This document shows positions 16,879 to 24,817 of a stretch of DNA of 42,590 bases, piece by piece (the stretch's first letter is position 1; every line of letters starts with the position of its first letter). Source of the stretch: JAUXFS01 sp050329575 (lineage in GTDB: Bacteria; Pseudomonadota; Alphaproteobacteria; Rhodospirillales; Defluviicoccaceae); assembly GCA_050329575.1 (NCBI GenBank), contig JBHJOP010000115.1, positions 1 through 42,590 of the forward strand, written 5' to 3'. Below the pieces are notes generated by a model. That model was not told the DNA's origin, made no database searches, and was given only the letters and a program-made list of their open reading frames with translations. A program made the translations under genes and the position numbers.

Positions 16879-17313
16879 TTAAAAAGGTTTCACCACCGCG
16901 AGAATGACGACTCCGATCATCAACACCGTCGGCGCTTCGTTCACCACCCGGTAGAAACGCTCCGAATGCCGGTTGCGATCTTCTGCGAAGTCGCGGCGCC
17001 ATCGCGCCATCAGCCCATGCAGGCCGGCGAGACCCAACAGACAGAGAAGCTTGGCGTGCAACCACCCCATTGTCAGCGCAGCCTGACCCAGTTCCCACAT
17101 CAGCCAGAAACCGAACAGGAACGACGCGCCCATCGCCGGGTTCATGATCGCCAGCAGCAATCGCCGCTCCATGATCTTGAATGTCTCGGAGGCCTCCGAA
17201 CCAGGTAGCTGGCGCGTGTGGTAGACAAACAGGCGCGGCAGATAGAGCAATCCCGCCATCCAGGCAATGACGCTGATGATGTGGAGTGCCTTGAGCCACG
17301 GATAGTCGATCAC
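16879..17313 (-). CDS. hemJ: Protoporphyrinogen oxidase HemJ
   Basis: A 144-residue integral membrane protein of the HemJ (formerly UPF0093/CopD-like) family, which oxidises protoporphyrinogen IX to protoporphyrin IX. The conserved LKALHIISVIAWMAGLLYLP carries the key histidine (His11). About four membrane spans are visible, and FYRVVNEAPT is the conserved C-terminal stretch. It starts at a GTG whose last bases overlap the hemH stop (GTGA, 17313-17310). It acts directly before ferrochelatase in the pathway, consistent with the neighbouring hemH. Confidence 0.94.
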   Translation of the reverse strand: MIDYPWLKALHIISVIAWMAGLLYLPRLFVYHTRQLPGSEASETFKIMERRLLLAIMNPAMGASFLFGFWLMWELGQAALTMGWLHAKLLCLLGLAGLHGLMARWRRDFAEDRNRHSERFYRVVNEAPTVLMIGVVILAVVKPF

Positions 17314-18383
17314 CGGTCTTTTCGTTCCGTTTCAGAGGATTCCGGTTCCTGTCTGCACGGACATCGGCCGAAAGAGGCCGGGCAGATCCGCATGCCTCCC
17401 GCAGCACAGGGCGTTCGCGTGTTCGATAGCGCGTCTTCGACCTGCGCGGCAAGCCCATCAACAAAGGCCTGGGCGCTTCCTACTGTTTCTGAGCGCGCAT
17501 ACCCGGGGACCGCTAGCCCAGACGCGCGGTCTCGATATTCGATATCCAGTTCGACCAGCGTTTCCGAATGCTCCGAGACGAACGCCACCGGCACGATCAA
17601 CACTGCAACCCGATCGCGCGCCGCCCGCTGCAGTTCTTCTTCCAGACTCGGCCCGATCCACGACAGCGGACCAACTCGGCTCTGATAGCAGATGGCGTGA
17701 TCGACGGCCGCCCCGTCCAGCGCCGCGACCATTGCCGCGACAGTGGCTTCCACCTGCCATTGATAGGGGTCGCCGCCAGCGATCACCCTTTCCGGCAACC
17801 CGTGAGCCGAAAACAGGATCCGTCGTGCGACTGGCGACGGATGACGGTCGATCGCTGCACGGACCAATCGCGTTGCCGCCGTGACAAAGCCGCGGTCGGT
17901 CGGATAGCAGCAGACCGCCCGGGTTCGGGCCGAGAGCCCGACGGCTCGAGCCGCCCGGTCCCAGTCCGCCATCGCCGAACCACTGGTGGTTGTCGAGAAC
18001 TGGGGATAGAGCGGCAGCAGAACGATGTCGCCGGGGGCATAGGCTGCGACCGCGGCCGCTGTCTCGTCGCTCCTTGGATGCCAATAGCGCATGCTAATGA
18101 ATACGGCAGCATCGTGGCCACGCTTACGCAAATGGTTCTGCAAGGCGCTCGCCTGTTCGCGCGTCTGTTCCAGAAGTGGTGATCGGCCGCCGATCTTGGC
18201 ATAGATCTCACGCGCCACCGGTGCCCGCCGCCAGGAAATCAGCTCGGCTAGCATCCGCCGAACGATGCCGGGAGCGCCGATGATCGCCGGATCGTTGAAC
18301 AAATTGAACAGAAACGGTCGCACGGCCTCCGGTCGGTCGGGCCCGCCGAGATTGAACAGCACCACCGCCAGTTTTGCGGCCAT
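17310..18383 (-). CDS. hemH: Ferrochelatase
   Basis: A 357-residue enzyme that inserts ferrous iron into protoporphyrin IX, the last step of protoheme synthesis. The start MAAKLAVVLFNLGGPDRPEAV is typical. The catalytic histidine lies in FSAHGLPERV, and YQSRVGPLSWIGPS is the family stretch leading to the second conserved acidic region (AFVSEHSETLVELDIEY). Starts at the ATG 18383, six bases after hemE ends, and overlaps hemJ by four bases. hemE-hemH-hemJ thus forms a compact heme operon read away from the putative origin. Confidence 0.96.
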   Translation of the reverse strand: MAAKLAVVLFNLGGPDRPEAVRPFLFNLFNDPAIIGAPGIVRRMLAELISWRRAPVAREIYAKIGGRSPLLEQTREQASALQNHLRKRGHDAAVFISMRYWHPRSDETAAAVAAYAPGDIVLLPLYPQFSTTTSGSAMADWDRAARAVGLSARTRAVCCYPTDRGFVTAATRLVRAAIDRHPSPVARRILFSAHGLPERVIAGGDPYQWQVEATVAAMVAALDGAAVDHAICYQSRVGPLSWIGPSLEEELQRAARDRVAVLIVPVAFVSEHSETLVELDIEYRDRASGLAVPGYARSETVGSAQAFVDGLAAQVEDALSNTRTPCAAGGMRICPASFGRCPCRQEPESSETERKDR

Positions 18384-18389
18384 GGACTC

Positions 18390-19424
18390 TTACCCTCGTC
18401 GCCAGCCGCGGACCACTTCCGCCAGCCGCCCCACGTGGTCCGGTGGCGTCTGCGGGAGCATCCCATGCCCCAGATTGAATATGAACGGACCGTCCGACAA
18501 CGCTTCCAGGATGCAAATCGTCCCGTCCTCGAGCCGTGAGCCTCCGATAACCGGCAGAAGATTGTCGAGATTACCCTGGACGAGGCAGCGCGGTTGCAAC
18601 GACGACGCAGCCCAAGCCACCGGAACCGACGCATCGATACCGATCCCATCAACACCGGTCTCAGCGACATAAGGGAGATAGCCGATCCCGGCCGCGCGCG
18701 GAAACCCGATGATCTTCACCCGCGGGTATTCGGCTTTGAGGCGATCGACAATCCGCCTCGTTGGATCGATGACCCAACGCCGAAAAGGCCGCTCGGCCAG
18801 AAGACCAGCCCAACTGTCGAATAGCTGGATCACCTCGGCGCCGTGTTCGATCTGTCCCCGCAGATGAACGACCGTTGCTTCCACTAGCACGTCGATCAAT
18901 CGACCGAACCCGTTCTCGTCCTTGTAACCCCAGGTCCTCGCCGTCTCGCCGTCGCTTCCACCCCGTCCCTCGACCATGTAGACGGCGAGGGTCCAGGGAG
19001 CACCAGCGAAGCCAATCATAGACGTTCCCGGCGGAATCGCCGCCTTCGAAAGCCGCACGGCGTCGAACACCGGCTGCAGCCGCTCTTCGATCCCGTCGAT
19101 GCGAAGAGCGTCCACCGCCGCTTGCCCCACGACCGGTTCGAGGACCGGACCCTGACCCTCGATGAAAGCGACACGACAGCCGAGCGCGTCTGGTATCACC
19201 AGGATGTCACTGAACAGGATCACCGCATCCATGCCGAACCGTCGTAACGGCTGCATCGCTGCCTCGACACACAAGGCTGGCGTCCGACAGAACGCAAGAA
19301 AGTCTGGCTGCTCTTCGCGTAACTTGCGGTATTCCGGGAGGTAGCGGCCTGCCTGACGCATGAACCAGAACGGGACGCGGTCAGACGGCGCTTCGTCGAA
19401 AGCCTTCAGCAGCCGCTTGTTCAC
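18390..19424 (-). CDS. hemE: Uroporphyrinogen decarboxylase
   Basis: An enzyme of 344 residues (from the chosen start) that removes four carboxyl groups from uroporphyrinogen III to give coproporphyrinogen III. The signature FWFMRQAGRYLPEYR is near the N-terminus, and FSDILVIPDALG and GFAGAPWTLAVYMVEG follow. The start is uncertain. The GTG at 19424 gives the usual short N-terminus; an in-frame GTG at 19478 would add 18 residues and lacks a ribosome binding site at normal spacing. In Caulobacter hemE flanks the replication origin, and the gene order here is the same. Confidence 0.95.
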   Translation of the reverse strand: MNKRLLKAFDEAPSDRVPFWFMRQAGRYLPEYRKLREEQPDFLAFCRTPALCVEAAMQPLRRFGMDAVILFSDILVIPDALGCRVAFIEGQGPVLEPVVGQAAVDALRIDGIEERLQPVFDAVRLSKAAIPPGTSMIGFAGAPWTLAVYMVEGRGGSDGETARTWGYKDENGFGRLIDVLVEATVVHLRGQIEHGAEVIQLFDSWAGLLAERPFRRWVIDPTRRIVDRLKAEYPRVKIIGFPRAAGIGYLPYVAETGVDGIGIDASVPVAWAASSLQPRCLVQGNLDNLLPVIGGSRLEDGTICILEALSDGPFIFNLGHGMLPQTPPDHVGRLAEVVRGWRRG

Positions 19425-19853
19425 GTCATCCGATCCGATCTTTGGAGCAATCAGCAATCTGAAAGCCGGATTTACCACAACGTGATAAAAGAGTCCTTTT
19501 AGGAGTGGTGGTTGTTGTTGGGCGGTGAGTCATGGGGATCCCTTGTCGTCCACAGATTCTCCAGCAGCACCCTTCACGTCGAGCGTGGCTGCTGCCGCCT
19601 GTGGAGAGGTCTGTCGCGAGACGGTGCCGAACCCGCTCCTGGCCGAGCGGATTCCCTTGTTTCGAAAGCGGGGATAACGGGATCAACCCGGTCGCCGCCG
19701 GCAGCTGTCTCCCCATTACACGGGGTGAGTTCGGTGTTGTAAACAATCTCCGACCATGTGCAAGCTTGCCCGCGATATCGGGACCGCGACGGCGAACCGT
19801 CGGTTTGGACGGTGCTATCCACATGTTGTTGGCGTGATGCTCGACGCAAGGTC
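19425..19853. other. Putative chromosomal replication origin (oriC)
   Basis: This 429-base gap between divergent hemE and ppsR holds no credible gene. The same interval carries the origin in Caulobacter and related alphaproteobacteria. One 9-mer at 19815-19823 (CTATCCACA) differs from the DnaA-box consensus TTATCCACA at one base. Weaker two-mismatch candidates are CCACA-containing 9-mers near 19471 and 19545, TGTGGAGAG near 19599, and the reverse complement of the GGGGATAAC stretch near 19670. Four GANTC sites lie at 19491, 19527, 19555 and 19650. A short AT-richer stretch runs about 19470-19505. Gene directions flip at this point. Without skew or experimental data this remains a prediction. 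Confidence 0.65.
19815..19823 (+). promoter_or_regulatory. DnaA box-like 9-mer
   Basis: CTATCCACA matches the DnaA-box consensus TTATCCACA at 8 of 9 positions. It lies 31 bases before the ppsR start inside the putative origin, and is the best-matching box in that gap. Confidence 0.55.
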
Positions 19854-20675
19854 ATGGCTAGGATCTTTCATCTCCACCTCGTTTCGGACGCCTCGGGCGA
19901 GGTATCCGACCTACTCGCCCGTGCGGTCGTCGCCCAACTGCACGACGTTCAGGCCGAACGCCACTTGTGGAACATGGTCCGCGACCAGAGCCGGGTCGAG
20001 GAGGTGCTGGCCGGCATCGCCGCGGCACCTGGGTTTGTTCTCCACACCGTCGTTGAGGAAGTGACCCGCCGGGCACTCGAGGCCGGGTGCGTCCGTCTGA
20101 GGGTTCCGCACATGGCGGTTCTCGAGCCGTTCGTGGACGCGCTGGCGGGTCATCTCGGTGCTGCCGTCCACTACCGGCCCGCCGCCCGCCATGTCAGGGA
20201 CGGCGACTATTTCCGGCGTATCGAAGCGATGCGCTTCATTCTTCATCACGACGACGGCCAATCGGTGGAGGATCTCGACGACGCCGAGATCGTCCTGGTT
20301 GGCGTGTCGCGCACTTCCAAGACGCCGACCTGCATCTATCTCGCCAATCGCGGCTACAAGGTTGCCAACTTTCCCGTGGTTCCCGGCTGTCCGTTGCCCG
20401 AACCGTTGGTACGATCGCGCAAGCCGCTTTTTGTCGGTCTCACCATGGACGCAACAGCTTTGGCCCGGATTCGCCGAGAACGCCTCGACATGCTGAAACA
20501 GAACTACCGAACGGACTATGCCGATATCAAGGCGGTGGCGCGAGAGCTGGACGAGGCTCGGCGGTTGTTCCTGGAGCGGAGATGGCCGGTGGTCGACGTC
20601 ACCCACAAGCCGATCGAGGAAACGGCGGCAATCGTTCTCCAGTATCGTCAGCACCATGTGAGTTTTTCGCGGTGA
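19854..20675 (+). CDS. ppsR: Pyruvate, water dikinase regulatory protein (DUF299 kinase/pyrophosphorylase)
   Basis: A 273-residue bifunctional regulator of the DUF299 family. Members phosphorylate (using ADP) and dephosphorylate phosphoenolpyruvate synthase or pyruvate phosphate dikinase. It opens with FHLHLVSDASGEV, and the P-loop GVSRTSKT is at 150-157. RTDYADIKAVARELDEAR near the C-terminus is also family-like. The ATG at 19854 fits the family N-terminus; a frame reading 32 residues further upstream would cover the DnaA-box region and is not credible. It corresponds in position to the gene flanking the origin opposite hemE in other alphaproteobacteria. The maf GTG overlaps its stop. Confidence 0.93.
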   Translation: MARIFHLHLVSDASGEVSDLLARAVVAQLHDVQAERHLWNMVRDQSRVEEVLAGIAAAPGFVLHTVVEEVTRRALEAGCVRLRVPHMAVLEPFVDALAGHLGAAVHYRPAARHVRDGDYFRRIEAMRFILHHDDGQSVEDLDDAEIVLVGVSRTSKTPTCIYLANRGYKVANFPVVPGCPLPEPLVRSRKPLFVGLTMDATALARIRRERLDMLKQNYRTDYADIKAVARELDEARRLFLERRWPVVDVTHKPIEETAAIVLQYRQHHVSFSR

Positions 20676-21277
20676 CAGGACAACGACAGTTGGTACTGGC
20701 TTCGGCGAGCGGCGCGCGGGCGCGCCTGCTCGAACGTGCCTGCGTTCCCTTCGTTCGCGACATTTCTGCGATCGACGAAGGCCGCATTAAGGCTGACGCG
20801 TGGGCACAGGGTTGGCGGGTGGAGGAGGCGGCAGCGGCGCTCGCCGAGGCAAAGGCGATGGCCGTCGCCGCTCGACACCCCGGTGCGCTGGTGGTCGGTG
20901 CTGACCAGATCCTCGAATTCGACGGCGTCTGGGTCGATAAGGCAACCACACTCGAAGAGGCGGCGGACGTGCTGCAAAGACTGCGCGGTCGCGATCATCG
21001 TCTGGTGAGCGCGGCCACTGTGGTCCATGACGGTCTCGTCCGCTGGCGAACAGTCGACAGTGCACGGGTGACCATGCGTCTGTTCTCCGCAAGTTTTCTC
21101 TTGCACTATCTTCAGGAACTCGGGCCGGACGTTCTGGAGTCAGTCGGCTGCTATCGGCTGGAAGGACTCGGAGTACAACTGTTCGCGGCAATCGAGGGCA
21201 GTTTCTTCACCATACTCGGCCTGCCGTTGCTGCCGTTGCTGGAGTTTCTGCGCACGGAAGGGATCGTCGAGCCGTGA
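20672..21277 (+). CDS. maf: Maf-like nucleoside triphosphate pyrophosphatase
   Basis: A 201-residue Maf/Ham1-like protein that hydrolyses non-canonical nucleoside triphosphates to monophosphates. It has LVLASASGARARLLERA at the N-terminus and VGADQILEFDG in the active-site region, then GSFFTILGLPLLPLLEFL at the C-terminus. The usual SPRR is SGAR here, and the acidic motif is GADQ rather than AADT, a variant I associate with the maf copy next to aroE in alphaproteobacteria. It starts with the GTG overlapping the ppsR TGA (GTGA) and overlaps aroE the same way. A second paralogue of the standard type is at 36391. Confidence 0.9.
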   Translation: MTGQRQLVLASASGARARLLERACVPFVRDISAIDEGRIKADAWAQGWRVEEAAAALAEAKAMAVAARHPGALVVGADQILEFDGVWVDKATTLEEAADVLQRLRGRDHRLVSAATVVHDGLVRWRTVDSARVTMRLFSASFLLHYLQELGPDVLESVGCYRLEGLGVQLFAAIEGSFFTILGLPLLPLLEFLRTEGIVEP

Positions 21278-22143
21278 TCGTCGCGAACGTGGGTGAAACC
21301 TTGACCGGCAAAGCCCGGATCGCGGGAGTGATCGGCTACCCAGTCGGCCATTCGCTTTCGCCCCGTGTGCACGGCTATTGGCTGCGGCACTACCGAATCG
21401 ATGGCGCTTACATTCCGATGTCCGTTCATCCGAAGAATTTCGCGGCCGCGCTCGCAGCGCTTTCCACCCTCGGGTTCGCCGGCTGCAACATCACCGTTCC
21501 CTTCAAGGAAGCCGCGCTCGCGACAGTCGATACGGCATCGGCGGAGGCCCGCCGGATCGGCGCCGTCAATACCATCGTCGTCGGATCCAACGGTCTTCTG
21601 AACGGCAGCAACAGCGACGCCTCCGGGTTCCTCGCCAACATCGAGGCCGGTTGCCGCGGTTGGCGAGCCGACCGTGGACCGGCGGTGATTCTGGGCGCCG
21701 GTGGCGCCGCGCGTGCCGTCTGTGTGGCGCTGCAGGACGGCGGCGCGCCGGAGATCCGCCTGGCCAACCGGACCTATTCGCGTGCTGTCGCAATCGCGGT
21801 TGATATCGGCCATCCGATCACCCCGATCCCGTGGGAGGCCCGCACCGAGGCCCTGAGGGGGGCCGCGCTGCTGGTCAACACCACCACCCTCGGGATGAGC
21901 GGCGAACCGGCTCTGGATCTCGATCTAACGCTTCTGCCGCGGCAAGCGGTGGTGACCGATGTGGTCTATAGTCCGCTGCGGACGGACCTGCTGCAGCGGG
22001 CGGGAGCAGGCGGGCATCCGGTGGTGGATGGTCTCGGCATGCTACTGCACCAAGCCCGCAGCGGATTCGCGGCCTGGTACGGCGTTGATCCGGAGGTAAC
22101 CGAAGCGCTGCGCGGGTTCGTGCTTGCTGAACTGGTGCGATGA
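21274..22143 (+). CDS. aroE: Shikimate dehydrogenase
   Basis: A 289-residue NADP-dependent enzyme reducing 3-dehydroshikimate to shikimate in aromatic amino acid synthesis. The substrate-binding SLS motif is in GYPVGHSLSPRVH. The catalytic lysine lies in NITVPFKEAA, the aspartate in NSDASGF, and the nucleotide-binding GAGGAARAV follows. The start is GTG at 21274, overlapping the maf stop, and coaE overlaps its own stop. Gene order maf-aroE-coaE-dnaQ is typical of this class. Confidence 0.96.
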   Translation: MIVANVGETLTGKARIAGVIGYPVGHSLSPRVHGYWLRHYRIDGAYIPMSVHPKNFAAALAALSTLGFAGCNITVPFKEAALATVDTASAEARRIGAVNTIVVGSNGLLNGSNSDASGFLANIEAGCRGWRADRGPAVILGAGGAARAVCVALQDGGAPEIRLANRTYSRAVAIAVDIGHPITPIPWEARTEALRGAALLVNTTTLGMSGEPALDLDLTLLPRQAVVTDVVYSPLRTDLLQRAGAGGHPVVDGLGMLLHQARSGFAAWYGVDPEVTEALRGFVLAELVR

Positions 22144-22796
22144 TGGTGATCCTCGGTCTCACAGGCTCGATCGCCATGGGTAAGACGACAGCGGCGGAGA
22201 TGTTCGCGCGGTTGGGTGTTCCGGTCTTCGACGCCGACCGGGCCGTACACCGGCTCCTCGGTCGGGGAGGAGCGGCGGTGGCCGCGGTCGAAGCGGCGTT
22301 CCCGGGAACCGTACGCGAGGGTGCGGTCGATCGTCAGGCCCTGGCCGCGCGCGTTTTTGACGACGAAGCCAAGCTCCGGACCCTGGAGGCGATCTTGCAT
22401 CCGCAGGTTGAGGCCGACCAGAATCGCTTCCTGCGCTGGGCCGCCCGCAACCGCCGTCGCCTCGTCGTTCTCGACGTTCCGTTGCTGTTCGAGACTGCGG
22501 GCGAACGCGTGTGCGATGCTGTCGCCGTCGTTTCGGCCCCAGCCTTTCTTCAGGAACAGCGCCTTCTCCGCCGCTCCGGAATGACCCGGGAGAGGCTCGA
22601 AGCCATCCGCAACCGGCAGGCGCCGGACGCCTCCAAGCTTCGTCGAGCGGACTTCATTATCCCGAGCGGCCTCGGCCGCGCGCTCACCCGGCGCGCCATC
22701 GCCGCCTTGATCGACGAATTGCAGCGAGGACGGGGGAGAAAATGGACGCCGGCGCAGAGCCGCCGGCGCCTTGACGGCGTATGCAGGCGAGGCTAG
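22140..22796 (+). CDS. coaE: Dephospho-CoA kinase
   Basis: A 218-residue P-loop kinase that phosphorylates dephospho-CoA to coenzyme A, the last step of CoA synthesis. The P-loop is GLTGSIAMGKTT (about residues 6-17). FDADRAVHRLL and LDVPLLFETAGE are family motifs in the CoA-binding and lid regions. Two tandem ATGs (22140 and 22143) are possible; the first overlaps the aroE stop by four bases. The 3' end, around 22744-22765, contains an 8-base self-complementary GC-rich repeat pair that could fold, without a T-run. Confidence 0.95.
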   Translation: MMVILGLTGSIAMGKTTAAEMFARLGVPVFDADRAVHRLLGRGGAAVAAVEAAFPGTVREGAVDRQALAARVFDDEAKLRTLEAILHPQVEADQNRFLRWAARNRRRLVVLDVPLLFETAGERVCDAVAVVSAPAFLQEQRLLRRSGMTRERLEAIRNRQAPDASKLRRADFIIPSGLGRALTRRAIAALIDELQRGRGRKWTPAQSRRRLDGVCRRG

Positions 22797-22806
22797 AGGA
22801 GATCGC

Positions 22807-23478
22807 ATGCGAGAGGTGGTCCTCGACACCGAAACGACGGGTCTCGATCCGGCTGCCGGCCATCGGGTGGTGGAAATCGGCTGCGTCGAGTTACTCCATC
22901 ACGTCGAGACCGGCCGGACTTTCCACACGTACGTCAATCCGGACCGCAGCATTCCGGCGGAAGCCTTCGCGGTGCACGGAATATCCGACGACTTTCTCGC
23001 CGACAAGCCGCGTTTCGCGGCGATTGCCGAGGCGCTTCTCGCGTTCCTCGGCGATTCGCCGCTGGTCATCCACAACGCCGCGTTCGATCTCGGATTTCTA
23101 AACGCGGAACTGGGTCGCATCGACCACGCGCCACTGACGACCGACAGGGCCATTGACACGGTACAGCTCGCACGACGGAAGTTCCCGGGCTCGCCCGCCA
23201 GTCTCGATGCCCTCTGCCGCCGGTTTCAGGTGGATCTGTCGGACCGGACCACGCATGGTGCCCTCAAGGACGCGCGGTTGCTGTCGCTCGTCTATTTAGA
23301 ACTGGTCGGAGGCCGCCAGCCCGGCCTGGAGCTGGTGACGACATCCGGCCGCGTCGCTCGCCCAACCGAACTGCCGAGCCGCGTCGCGCGATTGAGCGTT
23401 CCGACACAGGAAGAGCAGCAAGCCCACGCCGAATTCGTCGCGCGTCTCCCCGATTCCGTCTGGCGGTCGCCGCGCTGA
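22807..23478 (+). CDS. dnaQ: DNA polymerase III epsilon subunit (proofreading exonuclease)
   Basis: A 223-residue DEDDh 3'-5' exonuclease that proofreads chromosomal replication. Motif Exo I is DTETTG at residues 7-12, Exo II is in HNAAFDLGFLN, and Exo III has the histidine form in HGALKDARLL. The C-terminal tail would bind the polymerase alpha subunit. The start ATG at 22807 is preceded by GAGGAGA, a strong ribosome binding site, so the longer frame beginning at 22771 inside coaE is rejected. The gap to coaE is 10 bases. secB converges 22 bases beyond the stop. Confidence 0.96.
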   Translation: MREVVLDTETTGLDPAAGHRVVEIGCVELLHHVETGRTFHTYVNPDRSIPAEAFAVHGISDDFLADKPRFAAIAEALLAFLGDSPLVIHNAAFDLGFLNAELGRIDHAPLTTDRAIDTVQLARRKFPGSPASLDALCRRFQVDLSDRTTHGALKDARLLSLVYLELVGGRQPGLELVTTSGRVARPTELPSRVARLSVPTQEEQQAHAEFVARLPDSVWRSPR

Positions 23479-23500
23479 GGTTGCGCATTCCCTCCGGGCG

Positions 23501-24067
23501 TCAGCTCTCGGATGAAGAGGGCGGTGGCGTGCCGGCCGCCTGCGCACCCCGCTGCTGAGCATCCTTCTGGTACAGCCCAGCGAAATCGACCGGCGCCAAC
23601 ATCAGCGGGAGGAAACCGCCGTTGGCGGTCGTGTTGGCGATGACCTGCCGTGCGAACGGAAACAACAGTCGTGGACACTCGATCAACAGCAGCGGCCGCA
23701 CGTACTGCGCATCGACGTTGAGCGTGAACAGGCCGCCATAGGAGAGCTCGATCAGAAAGGCGGTCGTCTCCGCGAACTTGCAAGCGGCCTCAATGTTGAT
23801 CGTGACCTCGTAGGTCCCCCCGTCAGCCTGCTTCGCCTCGACATTGACGTTGACGGAGATATTGGGCGACTGTTTCTGAGGTTCCCGGAAGATCCCCGGC
23901 GTGGAGGGAGCCTCGAAGGAGAGGTCCTTGATGTACTGAGCATGAATGGCGATCGGCGGCCGCGCTTCCGCGCTCCCGGCGGTGGTCCCCGTGGCCGGTG
24001 GCCGACCGTCTTCGCTCCCCGACGGCGGTTGCCCCTCGGTTTCGGACGTCTTCGTTTTCCCCTTCAT
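23501..24067 (-). CDS. secB: Protein-export chaperone SecB
   Basis: A 188-residue tetrameric chaperone that keeps preproteins unfolded and passes them to SecA. The core has HAQYIKDLSFEAP, NVNVEAKQ, ELSYGGLF and the family stretch ECPRLLFPFARQVIANTT ending in FAGLYQ. An N-terminal hydrophilic extension of ~35 residues (Thr/Gly/Ser/Pro-rich) and a Pro/Ser-rich tail are probably disordered. The ATG at 24067 has GAGAGGAAG upstream, so the longer frame starting at 24127 is not used. It lies beside dnaQ, as is common in alphaproteobacteria. Confidence 0.95.
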   Translation of the reverse strand: MKGKTKTSETEGQPPSGSEDGRPPATGTTAGSAEARPPIAIHAQYIKDLSFEAPSTPGIFREPQKQSPNISVNVNVEAKQADGGTYEVTINIEAACKFAETTAFLIELSYGGLFTLNVDAQYVRPLLLIECPRLLFPFARQVIANTTANGGFLPLMLAPVDFAGLYQKDAQQRGAQAAGTPPPSSSES

Positions 24068-24136
24068 GATCCACTTCCTCTCGCTGCTGCGCAGAAGCCA
24101 GCTATCACGGATCGCCGACGCGAACAACAGCCGCCC

Positions 24137-24655
24137 CTACCGATGCGGGTCGACCCCCTGCCGATCGGAAATGCGATCTGGATGCCTGTCTTCCCCTTGC
24201 GGCTGGCGATCGTCATCATCGACCACCTCGAATTCACCGTCGATGACGCCACTTCCCTCGCGGTGCGGGCGACCGTTCGCATGCATGTGCAGGCGTCCGC
24301 CCTCGATCAGGTGGTGCCGGCACCAGCGGCGCAGCACGCCACGGACCGGCGAAAGGAGCAGTAGAAACCCGAGGGCGTCGGTGACAAACCCAGGGGTCAG
24401 CAGTAGCGCTCCGCCGGCCAACAGGCAGAAGCCGTCGAACACCTCGGCAATCGGGAACTCCCCCGCCGCGAGGCTCTCCCGCGCGCGGGCAAGGGTGGAG
24501 AGACCCTGAATGCGCAAGAGCACGGTGCCGATGACCGCCGTCAGGACAACCAGCGTCAGGGTCAGCCACAACCCGAGACGACTGCCCGCCTCGATGAAGA
24601 CGACGATCTCGAGGATCGGTACGCCGATCATTGCCAGCAACAGGATCAGTCCCAT
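24137..24655 (-). CDS. fxsA: FxsA-like membrane protein
   Basis: A 172-residue inner-membrane protein of the FxsA family, named for suppressing phage T7 exclusion when overproduced in E. coli; its normal role is unknown. It begins with a hydrophobic segment (LILLLAMIGVPILEIVVFIE) followed by further spans in residues 25-50 and 75-100, with the family GGALLLTPGFVTDALGFLLL. The C-terminal ~55 residues are soluble, charged and rich in His and Asp. secB follows 69 bases downstream on the same strand. The 160-base gap to the divergent Tim44-like gene should hold promoters for both directions. Confidence 0.88.
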   Translation of the reverse strand: MGLILLLAMIGVPILEIVVFIEAGSRLGLWLTLTLVVLTAVIGTVLLRIQGLSTLARARESLAAGEFPIAEVFDGFCLLAGGALLLTPGFVTDALGFLLLLSPVRGVLRRWCRHHLIEGGRLHMHANGRPHREGSGVIDGEFEVVDDDDRQPQGEDRHPDRISDRQGVDPHR

Positions 24656-24817
24656 GGTTGCGCCGAGTCCGACGAGGGGCTATTTAAGCAGTAGGGAGGC
24701 ACAATCGTTTTCGGCTTCGTATGGCTGGCTGGACCTCCCGGCGGCGAAGCTGTAGCATTAAAAACCCACACGTCGATCTGCGCCACGCCCCCGAAATGGA
24801 CCGACTGAGATACCAGG

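Noticed and set aside
22744..22765. GC-rich hairpin at the coaE 3' end
   Set aside because: It lies within coding sequence, has no T-run, and its arms are a self-complementary 8-mer that is expected often at this GC content.
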